Assembly: GCA_021513715.1 (NCBI GenBank)
Contig: CP084167.1
Span: forward strand, 3,083,060-3,147,059
Length of the DNA stretch: 64,000 nucleotides
DNA from: Candidatus Heimdallarchaeum endolithica
Lineage (GTDB): Archaea; Asgardarchaeota; Heimdallarchaeia; Heimdallarchaeales; Heimdallarchaeaceae
Direction: 5' to 3'
Shown: piece after piece, positions 45,661-54,733 of the stretch
How the letters are laid out: the number at the start of each line of letters is the position of its first letter
Numbering within the stretch: position 1 is the first letter of the stretch
Notes under the pieces: model-generated
Databases searched by the model: none
The model's input: only the letters and a program-made list of their open reading frames with translations
Told to the model about the DNA's origin: nothing
Program-made: the position numbers and the translations under genes

Positions 45661-45978
45661 ATGGAGAAAAAAAATCCCCCAAAAGAATTTGAAGAATGGA
45701 TAAATGAAAAATGGGGAACAGAAAGACTGCCAGTAGGTGGTGTAGTTCCTTATCAAAGCTCTTACGGATATAAAACTGGTGATTGGTCAGCTTATAAAGC
45801 TCATATAGACAAAGAAAAATGTATAGGCTGTTTAAATTGCTTCTTTTATTGTCCTGATTCAGCAATTACCATGGATGAAAATAACAAAGCAGAAGCAGAT
45901 TTTGATTTCTGCAAAGGATGTGGAGTTTGTGCTCAACATTGCCCTGTTGATGCAATAGAAATGAAATCATTGAGGTGA
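45661..45978 (+). CDS. porD: Pyruvate/2-oxoacid:ferredoxin oxidoreductase, delta (ferredoxin) subunit
   Basis: A 105-residue electron-transfer subunit with two [4Fe-4S] motifs, [12 protein letters not shown] and [12 protein letters not shown]. It passes electrons from the thiamine site in PorB to soluble ferredoxin. The first 60 residues (with [12 protein letters not shown] and [13 protein letters not shown]) are typical of PorD. Its start overlaps no other gene but abuts the porC stop; porA follows after seven bases. Confidence 0.95.
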   Translation: MEKKNPPKEFEEWINEKWGTERLPVGGVVPYQSSYGYKTGDWSAYKAHIDKEKCIGCLNCFFYCPDSAITMDENNKAEADFDFCKGCGVCAQHCPVDAIEMKSLR

Positions 45979-45985
45979 AAAAAGG

Positions 45986-47173
45986 ATGATGAAACCAATA
46001 GTTAAAGGAATGACAGGAGATGAAGCTGTCGCTTGGGCAGCAAAGCAAATAAATCCTGATGTAGTAGCAGCTTACCCAATTACCCCGCAAACAATAATCG
46101 TTGAAAGATTCTCCGATTATGTAAATGATGGGCTTGTTGATACCTCTTTTGTTCCAGTAGAGTCAGAACACTCTGCTATGTCTGCTTGTGTAGGAGCTTC
46201 AGCGACTGGAGCAAGAGTGTTTACAGCAACAGCTTCTGCAGGTTTAGCACTGATGTATGAAATTCTTTATGTTGCATCAGGAATGAGATTGCCTATTGTT
46301 CTTGCAGTAGCAAATAGAGCTTTTTCAGCTCCTATAAACATTCATGCAGAATGTACAGATCAATTAGTAACAAGAGATGCATCATGGGTTTCTCTATTTG
46401 GAGAATCAGCACAAGAAGCCTATGATGAAACAATTATGTCTTTCAAGATTGCAGAGAATCCAAAGGTACTACTTCCAACAATGTTTGGTGTAGAAGGATT
46501 TATTGTTACACATGCTTTAGAAAGAGTTGATACTCTTCCAGATAAAGCAATAAAAGATTTTCTGCCAGAAAAAAGAGAAGTTGAATACTCCTTTACTCCA
46601 GATGAAATTAGAACATTTGGGTCTTTAGTCTTACAAGACTATTATATGGAAATAAAAAGGCAACAAGAAGATGCAATGCAAGAAGCTTATAAAGTAACTA
46701 AAAAAGTAATGAGTGAGTATTCTGAATTAACAGGAAGAAATTATGAAATTATTGAAAAGTATAAACTTGAAGACGCAGATTATGCTTTTGTATCATATGG
46801 AGCAACAGCAGGTAATGCTAAAGCTGTAGTAGATAATCTGAGAGAAAAAGGAGAAAAAGTAGGTAGTCTAAAAATAAGAATGTATAGACCATTTCCAGCA
46901 CCAGACATCTATGATGCATTGAAAGGAATAAAAGCAGTATCAATTTTAGATAGATCAGCTACTTTTGGTTCTCCAGGAACAATTGTTCAATCAGATCTTG
47001 CAACTGCTCTATTCGGAAAGAAAGATGTGCCAACACTACATGGATACATAAACGGTCTTGGAGGAAGAGTACTAACCATTCCAGAAATTGAACAAATTTA
47101 CATGAAAACAAAGGCATACCACGACGAAGGAAAAGTACTAACTACAGAATGGTTTGGATATAGGAAAAGGTGA
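45986..47173 (+). CDS. porA: Pyruvate/2-oxoacid:ferredoxin oxidoreductase, alpha subunit
   Basis: A 395-residue subunit carrying the pyrimidine-binding and transketolase C-terminal-like domains. Visible: MTGDEAVAWAAKQINPDVVAAYPITPQT at the N-terminal end, then VPVESEHSAMSACVGASATGAR with the conserved Glu, and DRSATFGSPGTI near the end. ATG 45986 and ATG 45989 are adjacent; AAAAGGATG lies at the start. The stop overlaps the beginning of the porB frame. Confidence 0.95.
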   Translation: MMKPIVKGMTGDEAVAWAAKQINPDVVAAYPITPQTIIVERFSDYVNDGLVDTSFVPVESEHSAMSACVGASATGARVFTATASAGLALMYEILYVASGMRLPIVLAVANRAFSAPINIHAECTDQLVTRDASWVSLFGESAQEAYDETIMSFKIAENPKVLLPTMFGVEGFIVTHALERVDTLPDKAIKDFLPEKREVEYSFTPDEIRTFGSLVLQDYYMEIKRQQEDAMQEAYKVTKKVMSEYSELTGRNYEIIEKYKLEDADYAFVSYGATAGNAKAVVDNLREKGEKVGSLKIRMYRPFPAPDIYDALKGIKAVSILDRSATFGSPGTIVQSDLATALFGKKDVPTLHGYINGLGGRVLTIPEIEQIYMKTKAYHDEGKVLTTEWFGYRKR

Positions 47174-47175
47174 TT

Positions 47176-48144
47176 ATGATGATAGAACTACCAAGAATTA
47201 AATTAAAAGAAATAGCAAAACAAGACAATGTTCTTGTCTCTGGACATAGATTATGCGCAGGATGTGGAGCTGGAATAATGGCTAGACAAGTGACTCTAGC
47301 AGCTAAAGCTCTAGGAGAACCTTTCATGATTGTAAATGCTACAGGTTGTTTAGAAGTAGCAACTACTATCTATCCATTCAGCGCATGGAACGCTCCTTGG
47401 TTACATAACGCTTTTGAAAACGCATCTGCAACAGCTTCAGGAGCTCTCGCTGCCATGGAAGCTATGCAGAGAAAAGGACTGATGAAAGAAGAAAAAGTAA
47501 ACATGATTATCTTTGGTGGAGATGGAGGAACTTACGATATAGGACTTCAATCTCTTTCTGGAGCAATTGAGAGAGGACATGATTTCTTATATGTATGTTA
47601 CAATAATGGAGCTTACATGAATACGGGAATACAAAGAAGCGGTGGAACTCCTCAATGTGCAATAACCACAACAAGCCCAGCAGGAAAAGTTATCCCAGGA
47701 AAAATAAAATGGCAAAAACCTCTCGCTGAAATTATGGCTGCACATGATATACCAACCTTTACTGCTAGCCCATTCTATCACAGAGATTTGATGCAGAAAG
47801 TTCAAGCAGGACTAAAGCATGATGGCCCAGCATTTTTGCTAGTTGATTCTCCATGTAATTTAGGGCAAAGATACGCACCTAATATCTCTCTTAAAACAAC
47901 AGAATTAGCAGTAAAAAGTTGTTTCTTCCCATTATATTCAACTTACAAGGATGAATGGGTATTAACTAGCGAATCATTAAAGATTGCAAAGAACCCTGAA
48001 AAGAAAGTTCCAGTTGAAGAATATCTCAAACTACAAGGAAGATTTAAACATCTTTTCAAACCCGAGTGGAAAGGAAAGATAAAAGAGATTCAAGAACAAG
48101 TAGACGAGAGATGGGAAAGACTGCTAAAGAAAGCAGGATTCTAA
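47176..48144 (+). CDS. porB: Pyruvate/2-oxoacid:ferredoxin oxidoreductase, beta subunit
   Basis: The thiamine-diphosphate and cluster-binding subunit, about 322 residues. HRLCAGCGAGIMARQ gives the first cluster cysteines, FGGDGGTYDIGLQSLSGA the metal/diphosphate motif, and CYNNGAYMNTGIQRSG the following Asn segment. Later Cys in PCNLGQ completes the set. The GGTGATT preceding ATG 47176 overlaps the porA stop, showing coupled translation. A T-rich stretch follows the stop and probably ends the operon. Confidence 0.95.
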   Translation: MMIELPRIKLKEIAKQDNVLVSGHRLCAGCGAGIMARQVTLAAKALGEPFMIVNATGCLEVATTIYPFSAWNAPWLHNAFENASATASGALAAMEAMQRKGLMKEEKVNMIIFGGDGGTYDIGLQSLSGAIERGHDFLYVCYNNGAYMNTGIQRSGGTPQCAITTTSPAGKVIPGKIKWQKPLAEIMAAHDIPTFTASPFYHRDLMQKVQAGLKHDGPAFLLVDSPCNLGQRYAPNISLKTTELAVKSCFFPLYSTYKDEWVLTSESLKIAKNPEKKVPVEEYLKLQGRFKHLFKPEWKGKIKEIQEQVDERWERLLKKAGF

Positions 48145-48207
48145 AATTATTTTTTCTTTTCTTTTCTTTTTCCAATATATTTAAATTGTCTTTTATAAAG
48201 TGTTATT

Positions 48208-50022
48208 GTGGATTCTAAAAAAGAAATAGATATTAAAAAGCAATTAGGTGCCTTCTATACTCCTCAACCAATAGTTGACTTTATGGTTTCTAGAGCTTTT
48301 GATTTTTTAGAAAAAAAGAAAAAAATTAGCCTAAAATCAAAAAAGCAATTCACTGATTCTTTATTTTCTTTAAAAATTTTGGATCCTGCTGTTGGAACTG
48401 GAAGATTCATTGAAGGAATAATAAGAAACATAAAATATAATCTAAAGAAACTCGGATTTGAAACTAAACATAAAGAAGAACTAATAGCAGAATTTGTTTC
48501 TAATAATTTATTTGGGATAGAGATCGATTTACAAGCTTTGAAAAAATGTAAAAGTAATTTGACTATAAAATATCCTTTTCTCAAAGAATCTCACTTGAAG
48601 CAACTAAAAACAGGTAATTCTTTAGTAGAGCCAGATATATACAAAATGTTTGAAGATGAAAACTCTTCTCTTCTTTCTCCTTTTTCTTGGAAAGAAGAAT
48701 TTCAAAACACCAAGTTTGATTTAATAATTGGTAACCCTCCTTATTTTAGTTTTAGAAAGTTAGGATTAGAGAAAATAGAAAATCGATTATTATACAACTA
48801 TTTGAAAAGATCAGACTATTGGAAAGATTACTTTCGTTCTTCTGCAGATATATACTTCTACTTTATTGTAAAATCTCTAAATCATCTAGAAAGAAAAGGA
48901 GTTTTATCTTTTATTATCCCAAGTTACTGGATAACTAACCATTTTGCTGATAAACTACGAGAAAAATTACTTAACTATAAAATTCTAGAAATTATAGATT
49001 TTCAAAACCAACAGGTATTTGGTAATGCTGGAAAGAGGATAAATGTTTCTTCTACCATCTTGAATGTTGTTAATGAAGTCCCCTCAAATTCTATTTTTTC
49101 AGTATATAAGTTTAAGAAAATTAGACCCTTAAGTTTGAATGAAGTCTTCCAAAAAGAAAAATTTGATGAGTTTAAAGTTTCTCAATCCTCTCTAACTAGA
49201 GAAAAATGGGTTCTATCTCCAAATCAGATTAAACTTAACAAAATTGTAGAAAATAGCTCAGAAGGGAAAAAGTTATCTGAAATAGCGACAATTGCACAAG
49301 GTGTATCTCCTGGAGTAAAAAACATATTTGTAATGACTATAATTGAAGCTAAAAAAATGAAATTGGAAAAAGAGATCCTTTATCCTTTCATTACTAACAA
49401 GCATATTTCAAAATGGACTTCTGCTTCTTCAAATCTTGTAACTATATTTCCGAAGAAAATAACTAGTTTAGAAGAATATCCTTTTACTAAAGCTTATTTA
49501 GAAAAAAATAGAGAAATATTGATTAATGGCTCAGATAGGAAAAAACTTGTTGGAAAAAATAAAATTAGGTGGTTTGATTTCAGTGTTTATAGGAATATTA
49601 ATCTTTTTTTGAAGGAAAGAGAAAAAATACTTACTCCCTACAGAAGTAAAAGAGTAAGTTTCGCTTATGACAATGAAGGTCTTCTTGGTTCAACAGATAT
49701 TTACGCTATTTTTCCAAAGAAAAAAGAACTGCTCTTTTATCTTTTAGGTGTTCTAAATAGTAAGGTTTCTGAATTTTGGTTTAAAGAAGCAGGAAAGAAA
49801 AAAGGAACTGTAATTGAGTTCTTTTCAAGAGATCTTGCGAAATTCCCTATTCCTCCAATGAAAAATGAAAAAAAAATAACAGAAGTTGTTAAACGAATAA
49901 TACATTGTAATATTAAAAGTGAATATAGGGCTGTTGAGGAACTAGAGAAAGAATTGAACTATTTAGTTTTAGATGAATATAATCTAGAGCAAAGTTTCTT
50001 ATCCGATTTTTCTTTTTCTTAA
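48208..50022 (+). CDS. N6-adenine DNA methyltransferase (TaqI/Eco57I-type), no nuclease seen
   Basis: 604 residues starting at GTG. GAFYTPQPIVDFMVSRAF near the N-terminus, SAM-binding motif ILDPAVGTGRFIEGI near residue 57 and the catalytic NPPYFSF near 175 define a gamma-class adenine methyltransferase. The C-terminal half (about 350-590, with KISKW, KLVGKNKIRWFDF and VLNSKVSEFWF) resembles TaqI-like target recognition domains. No endonuclease domain or neighbouring restriction gene is visible, so it is either an orphan methyltransferase or a relic of a restriction system. Its last 24 bases overlap the end of the convergent surface-protein gene. Confidence 0.85.
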   Translation: MDSKKEIDIKKQLGAFYTPQPIVDFMVSRAFDFLEKKKKISLKSKKQFTDSLFSLKILDPAVGTGRFIEGIIRNIKYNLKKLGFETKHKEELIAEFVSNNLFGIEIDLQALKKCKSNLTIKYPFLKESHLKQLKTGNSLVEPDIYKMFEDENSSLLSPFSWKEEFQNTKFDLIIGNPPYFSFRKLGLEKIENRLLYNYLKRSDYWKDYFRSSADIYFYFIVKSLNHLERKGVLSFIIPSYWITNHFADKLREKLLNYKILEIIDFQNQQVFGNAGKRINVSSTILNVVNEVPSNSIFSVYKFKKIRPLSLNEVFQKEKFDEFKVSQSSLTREKWVLSPNQIKLNKIVENSSEGKKLSEIATIAQGVSPGVKNIFVMTIIEAKKMKLEKEILYPFITNKHISKWTSASSNLVTIFPKKITSLEEYPFTKAYLEKNREILINGSDRKKLVGKNKIRWFDFSVYRNINLFLKEREKILTPYRSKRVSFAYDNEGLLGSTDIYAIFPKKKELLFYLLGVLNSKVSEFWFKEAGKKKGTVIEFFSRDLAKFPIPPMKNEKKITEVVKRIIHCNIKSEYRAVEELEKELNYLVLDEYNLEQSFLSDFSFS

Positions 50023-51438
50023 TTTTTTTTTGGTAATATAGAGGAAAATTAGAGAGCTTGATATGCTTAAGAAATAAAATGGAGTTGAAGTTGTTTCTTT
50101 TTTACCCTCTGGAAAAGGATCGTAAGAGTGAGCTGAACCATCTATAGAGTAAACACCTTCTTTTTCGTAATCTGACCAATAGTTCCCCTTTTTAGTTTCT
50201 TTATCATACCAAATATTATTTTGTCCTTCGTCATAAGCTTGACTGTTTCCTAGAAAGTTATTATTAATGAACAAATTGTGGTGAACTGAAACTAGACTAC
50301 TATTCGATTTGAGAAGAATAGCATAGTTAATATTTTGCTCAAAAGTGTTGTAAACTATGGAACAATTAAATGAGTCATCAATTTCTATTCCATAATAATT
50401 CCTAAAAAATAAATTATCACATAAGTAAATGTTTGAAGAAAAATAGATATTAATAGCTGTTTTTGATGAATAAGAAATAATATTCTTATCAAATATAACA
50501 TTTTCAGATTTGGAAATAATAATGGATTCTTGATGTGTACTCTTCAAAGTAGAATTACTAATAATAATATCCTCAGAATTGTAGATATAGATTCCAGTGT
50601 CTGATTCTGTTACATTCAAATTAGTAATTGTTAGGTTAAAACAATTAACAATCATCAAGAAACCTAAGTCTCCTGAGATAATTTCTCCTTTTTTATCAAT
50701 ATTGATAGATATTGGTAATCCATTTATCAAATTATTAGAAAAGAAACAAGAATTGTACATTTCTGTCTCTTGTTCATAAAAGAAAACAATGTCATGTGAC
50801 AAATAGTTCGAACTAAAATTTGAAAAATAAGAAAATACAGAATAGATTCCATTTCCTAAATTGTCTTCTATCACATTTTTATGCATTGTTGAGTAGTTTG
50901 CTACATCCAAGAAAATTCCATGTCCTCCGTTTTTTCTAATATGGTTTGAGGAGATAGTAGTAAAATGTGAAGAAGAAATCTTAATTCCTGAATTCTTATG
51001 GTTTTCAATAGTATTATTCTCGATTATAGATGAATCAGTATAAAGTATCTCTATTCCATAATTTGATTGAACAATAGTGTTATTCTTGATAACAGCTGTA
51101 CCATTTGCAACAAAAGAAATGTAAATTGCACTTCTTCTTTGACCAGCATTAATGAAACAATTTTGAATAACAAAATAGACGCTAGTTCCCTTGATATAAA
51201 TACCATATAAATATGGAGTACTAATTGAATAGTTTTCTATTCGATAAGGATTTTCCTTTGTTCCGTTACCAGGAAAAAGAGAAAATTGTTCATTTGAAGA
51301 GATAATGATAGGATCATGCTTTTTAAGATTAGAAAAACTTTGCTTTTTATTTTCTTCAGGAAAGCTTTCAACACTAATTATTGAACTTAAAAAAATTATC
51401 TCGAGTAAAAAAATAAGTAAAATTAATTTATTTTTCAA
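49999..51438 (-). CDS. Parallel beta-helix (NosD-like) membrane-anchored surface protein
   Basis: About 480 residues. A signal peptide (about 1-25) is followed by the family opening FPGNGTKENPYRIENYSI, then Asn-rich beta-helix coils (NCFINA, IKNNTIVQSNYGI, IENNTIENHKNSGI). The closing module QAYDEGQNNIWY ... GNYWSDYEKEGVYSIDG matches the large surface proteins at 54.7-62.1 kb. A C-terminal hydrophobic segment and KKKLRKRK tail anchor it. TTG 51438 is the preferred start: GGAGGA lies six bases upstream and the TTGA overlaps the TGA stop of the rhodanese gene. ATG 51462 would place that ribosome binding site inside the gene. Confidence 0.83.
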   Translation of the reverse strand: MKNKLILLIFLLEIIFLSSIISVESFPEENKKQSFSNLKKHDPIIISSNEQFSLFPGNGTKENPYRIENYSISTPYLYGIYIKGTSVYFVIQNCFINAGQRRSAIYISFVANGTAVIKNNTIVQSNYGIEILYTDSSIIENNTIENHKNSGIKISSSHFTTISSNHIRKNGGHGIFLDVANYSTMHKNVIEDNLGNGIYSVFSYFSNFSSNYLSHDIVFFYEQETEMYNSCFFSNNLINGLPISINIDKKGEIISGDLGFLMIVNCFNLTITNLNVTESDTGIYIYNSEDIIISNSTLKSTHQESIIISKSENVIFDKNIISYSSKTAINIYFSSNIYLCDNLFFRNYYGIEIDDSFNCSIVYNTFEQNINYAILLKSNSSLVSVHHNLFINNNFLGNSQAYDEGQNNIWYDKETKKGNYWSDYEKEGVYSIDGSAHSYDPFPEGKKETTSTPFYFLSISSSLIFLYITKKKLRKRKIG

Positions 51439-52241
51439 ACAAATCCTCCACAAAGCCTCCATTCATTATACCCTGCTAAGTAGACTCGAACATGCTTATA
51501 ACCTATACTTTTTAGTACTAAATAAACTAAAGCTGATTGTGCTGCATTTTCACAATAAAGAACAACAGTCTTATTTTTTGTAATATCTAGTTGCACTAAA
51601 TCATAGAGTATTTCCTCTTCTTTTTTGAGTACAAAAAAATCAGGATGTTCTTCAAACAAATCCATCCACCAGTAAAATTTAGATCCAGGAATAGATCCTC
51701 CTTGGGAGTCCATTGTTCTAGAAAATTCAGAACGATTGTCAACGAAAACATAGTTTTCATTATAGATGTTAAGCATTATTTCGTCTCTAGTAATGAAAAT
51801 CTCTTCATTAGAATTCTTGATTTTAATATTTCCAGGGTTAATTTCTGGTGTCTCTTTAGTTAATTTTTTTCCTTCATAAATCCATTTTTGTAAAGCTCCA
51901 TCAATTAGTGAAATACTTGAGATTCCATAGTAGTGTAATGTCCAAGCAGCTAAAGAACAGTTTAAATTAAAGACATCATCAATCAGATAAATATAGTCAT
52001 GTTCGTTAACTCCAGCTTGTTGAAGAGTCTGTTCAACTATCTTTTTAGGTGGAATTTCATTATAACCTTCGATATTTTTCCAAGAAAAAATGGAACTATC
52101 AATAAACACAGAGTTAGCTATGTGTCCTTCTTCATATTTTGAAAACTCTCTTAAATCAAGTATCTTATGCTTGTTTTGTTTAGTTTGTTCTTCGAACTTT
52201 TTTGTGGAGATGAAAATAGCTTTGGGATTTTGGTTCATCAT
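51435..52241 (-). CDS. Tandem-rhodanese sulfurtransferase
   Basis: Two rhodanese domains in 268 residues, as in thiosulfate/3-mercaptopyruvate sulfurtransferases. Domain 1 contains ILDLREFSKYEEGHI and domain 2 VFVDNRSEFSRTMD. The active-site loop in the second domain reads YCENAAQSALVYLVL: the cysteine is present, but the usual CRxGxxS/R basic residue is replaced. The stop overlaps the TTG start of the beta-helix surface gene, so the two are translationally coupled, an unexpected pairing. It follows the deoxyhypusine synthase gene by 48 bases. Confidence 0.85.
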   Translation of the reverse strand: MMNQNPKAIFISTKKFEEQTKQNKHKILDLREFSKYEEGHIANSVFIDSSIFSWKNIEGYNEIPPKKIVEQTLQQAGVNEHDYIYLIDDVFNLNCSLAAWTLHYYGISSISLIDGALQKWIYEGKKLTKETPEINPGNIKIKNSNEEIFITRDEIMLNIYNENYVFVDNRSEFSRTMDSQGGSIPGSKFYWWMDLFEEHPDFFVLKKEEEILYDLVQLDITKNKTVVLYCENAAQSALVYLVLKSIGYKHVRVYLAGYNEWRLCGGFV

Positions 52242-52289
52242 GTTTATTTCACATAGCTAAATAATAATTTTTCTTTAGTCTCATTGGTT

Positions 52290-53255
52290 TTAATTTACTT
52301 TAGCTAAAGTTCCGACAAAAATAAGCGGAAGAGAGATAGTGACATCAGCGACAACAGTAACCATTTTACTTTTAGAAGATGTTTTTCCCCAAGAAATAGC
52401 TTCATCAAGTGAAGCTCCAGAAAGTCCACCTGTTTCTACTCTGTCCATTGTTATCTGTATTGCGTAATCGTAGGTTTTAGGAGACATTAATCTAGATTGG
52501 AAAATGTAATTCTTAGGAACTCCACCACCTAGAAATAAAGTTCCTGCTTTCTCTGCATCACGAGCTATCTGTTGAATCTTAGAAAGATCTTCCATATCGT
52601 CTATTAATATCTTATTCATTTGAGAGAAAAGCCAAGTCTGTAAACCCAATACACTATCTCCGTAAGCAGGAATAAAAATAGGCACATTATTCTCATAGGC
52701 TGCTCGAACAAAAGAGTGTTTGTCAGAAATCCTTTCTCCAATGTAGTTCATTAACTGATATGTAGAAATAATTAATTGGTTATTCTCATTTTTGTATTTA
52801 GAATAAATATCTTGTAGAATTGGTTGTATATGATCTTCAAAATTCATAAACGATTCATCAGAAACAAAAGCGTCATAAATACGGTCAATTGATTTTTGAC
52901 GTAATTCTTCATCTGAGGAATAATTTATTCCTTTTACATGTTCTCCTCCAAAGGATTCGATTAAATCATGGGTTACGTTTGCTCCTGTAGTTACAATAAC
53001 ATGAACCATTTTCTTATTAATCATGTCAGTAATGATGTGTCTCATCCCCCCAGGGACTAAAGCTCCAGCTAAACCAAGAAAAATTGTAGCTTTATCATTA
53101 ATCATTTCAGTGTAAATCTTTATAGCCTCAGCTATTCGTCCTGGACCAAAAACTCCAGAATTGGCAAATTCATCCATAAGTTCAGAAACAGTTTGTTCTG
53201 CAAAGCAATTAATATGGTTAACTTTTGAAAATTTATTCTTTTTTTGATGGTTCAT
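52290..53255 (-). CDS. dys: Deoxyhypusine synthase
   Basis: Transfers the aminobutyl group of spermidine to a lysine of initiation factor aIF5A. Segments characteristic of the family: IFLGLAGALVPGGMRHII, VTTGANVTHDLIESFGGEH, AYENNVPIFIPAYGDS, and LFLGGGVPKNYIFQ carrying the active-site lysine. ATG 53255 gives 321 residues, the normal length; a longer frame from 53324 would add a Lys/Leu stretch and overlap the upstream zinc-ribbon gene. It is 16 bases downstream of that gene. Confidence 0.93.
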   Translation of the reverse strand: MNHQKKNKFSKVNHINCFAEQTVSELMDEFANSGVFGPGRIAEAIKIYTEMINDKATIFLGLAGALVPGGMRHIITDMINKKMVHVIVTTGANVTHDLIESFGGEHVKGINYSSDEELRQKSIDRIYDAFVSDESFMNFEDHIQPILQDIYSKYKNENNQLIISTYQLMNYIGERISDKHSFVRAAYENNVPIFIPAYGDSVLGLQTWLFSQMNKILIDDMEDLSKIQQIARDAEKAGTLFLGGGVPKNYIFQSRLMSPKTYDYAIQITMDRVETGGLSGASLDEAISWGKTSSKSKMVTVVADVTISLPLIFVGTLAKVN

Positions 53256-53271
53256 AAGTCTCAAAAAGTAA

Positions 53272-53550
53272 TTAACCTTTAGCTTCTTTAGCTTTTTTAA
53301 TAAGGTATTCAATTTCCTTAGCACGAAAAGGTGACTCCTCTAACTCTGAATGGTCAATAGGACAAAGATAACGTTCTTCATCATTTACTTGTATCTTACC
53401 GAGAGGAACCTTACAAATGTATACTCTTCCACAAGTTCGACAATAAAAAGTACTACGAGTATATTCTTCAAATAAATCAATATCACTGTCAATTAGACAA
53501 AAAGGACAAGGAAACATACATATTGTTGGTCTATAACTCTCTTTAGGCAT
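53272..53550 (-). CDS. Small zinc-ribbon protein
   Basis: 92 residues with a first pair CPFC (after an isolated Cys at 11 and 15), CRTCGRVYIC in the middle and a later CPIDH, enough for one or two zinc sites. The C-terminus is helical and basic. No family was recognised. It is immediately upstream of deoxyhypusine synthase on the same strand and likely shares its message. Confidence 0.65.
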   Translation of the reverse strand: MPKESYRPTICMFPCPFCLIDSDIDLFEEYTRSTFYCRTCGRVYICKVPLGKIQVNDEERYLCPIDHSELEESPFRAKEIEYLIKKAKEAKG

Positions 53551-53702
53551 TCTTATTCACTAAGTTTATACAGTATAATGTTATTGTTATAATATATCAA
53601 TTTTCTCATATAAAAATAAGAGCATAAAATCAAAAATAACTTTAAAGAATTTTGTTTTTTGAAAAGGTTAAACTTATTTTTTCGTATTTTATCTATTTAA
53701 AA

Positions 53703-54503
53703 CTAATACCATTTCTTAAATGGAGGAAAGTGAAGAACATCATTCGCACTTTCTAATAGAACAAAAGATTCAAATTCTGAGAGTTCGACATTATTTCTTA
53801 AAATAGGAGAAAGCAATGAAGACTGATCCTTGGGAGTAATAGGATTCCCACCTGAATAAGAAGAAAAGGCAGGAAGAACAATTAATTTTCTATGTTTTAC
53901 TTTTTTTTCCTTTTCCTTATTAAGAGGACCAATAAGTAAAGATTTCATTTTTACTACTTGCAATTCATCTAGTTTAACATGAAATAAAGGGTGTTCATGA
54001 CCAATTAGAACAAATTCAACACTCTCAGGCAAATCTTCTGGAAGATTTTTGTGCCCGTGTGTAAAGAAATAACGCTCAATTACAAGGTCTTCAACAAGTT
54101 TACAATTTTCTATATCTCGAGTAACCCAAGAAAGAAAAACATCATGATTTCCTTTAACTATAACTACTTCTCTTATAAAAAGTGAAACTACATTTAAAAA
54201 CTCTTTAACTTCTCTATTTTCAACTTTGGTTGGTTCATTAAAACTATGCTTTAGATCACCATTGATGATTAATCTTATAGGTTTTATTTTTTTAATGTAA
54301 AACAAAATTTTCTTAGTAAGTTTTTCAGTTTGTGTTTTAAGAACAGCTACACCATCTTCAGCCATAATAGTTTCTAAACCCAAATGAACATCAGCAATTA
54401 CTAAAGAACGAATATCTTTAAGATAAACAATTGGTGAAGCATCTAGAATATTGATATCTTCAGCTATTGGAAAAAAGTTTATTCTCTCTTGTGATTCATG
54501 CAT
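53703..54503 (-). CDS. Metallophosphoesterase (ICC-like)
   Basis: A calcineurin-like phosphoesterase of 266 residues. The four metal-binding blocks are LVIADVHLGLE near residue 36, INGDLKHSF, VKGNHDVFLS and IGHEHPLF. This archaeal family resembles the single-gene ICC/SbcD-like nucleases; an actual nuclease or phosphodiesterase role is inferred only. About 150 AT-rich bases separate it from the zinc-ribbon gene, and it is divergent from the large surface-protein gene. Confidence 0.85.
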   Translation of the reverse strand: MHESQERINFFPIAEDINILDASPIVYLKDIRSLVIADVHLGLETIMAEDGVAVLKTQTEKLTKKILFYIKKIKPIRLIINGDLKHSFNEPTKVENREVKEFLNVVSLFIREVVIVKGNHDVFLSWVTRDIENCKLVEDLVIERYFFTHGHKNLPEDLPESVEFVLIGHEHPLFHVKLDELQVVKMKSLLIGPLNKEKEKKVKHRKLIVLPAFSSYSGGNPITPKDQSSLLSPILRNNVELSEFESFVLLESANDVLHFPPFKKWY

Positions 54504-54645
54504 TTAATTAACAATTTCATTTCTGGTCTTAAATCCTCCTTTTTTTGCTTATAAAGTAAAAGAAAAATTTGTAATAATTCAAGAATTCAATAGATTTGTT
54601 CTTATTACTCACATTTTTGTGAATAAACTTTATAAAAAAATAATC

Positions 54646-54733
54646 GTATTGTTCACTGATTTAAGACTTTAAATATTTATGATTCTGAATAAGTTTTTAC
54701 TGTTTTGAATTATTGTTCGTAGAGTTGAAATTT
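54646..54733 (+). promoter_or_regulatory. Promoter of surface protein copy 1, duplicated at copy 2
   Basis: About 88 bases before the ATG are nearly identical to 59646-59733, exactly 5000 bases downstream. TTTAAATATTT at 54668-54678 is the likely TATA element, leaving a leader of about 30 bases. Conservation of this block in both copies indicates that it was duplicated with the gene. Confidence 0.6.
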
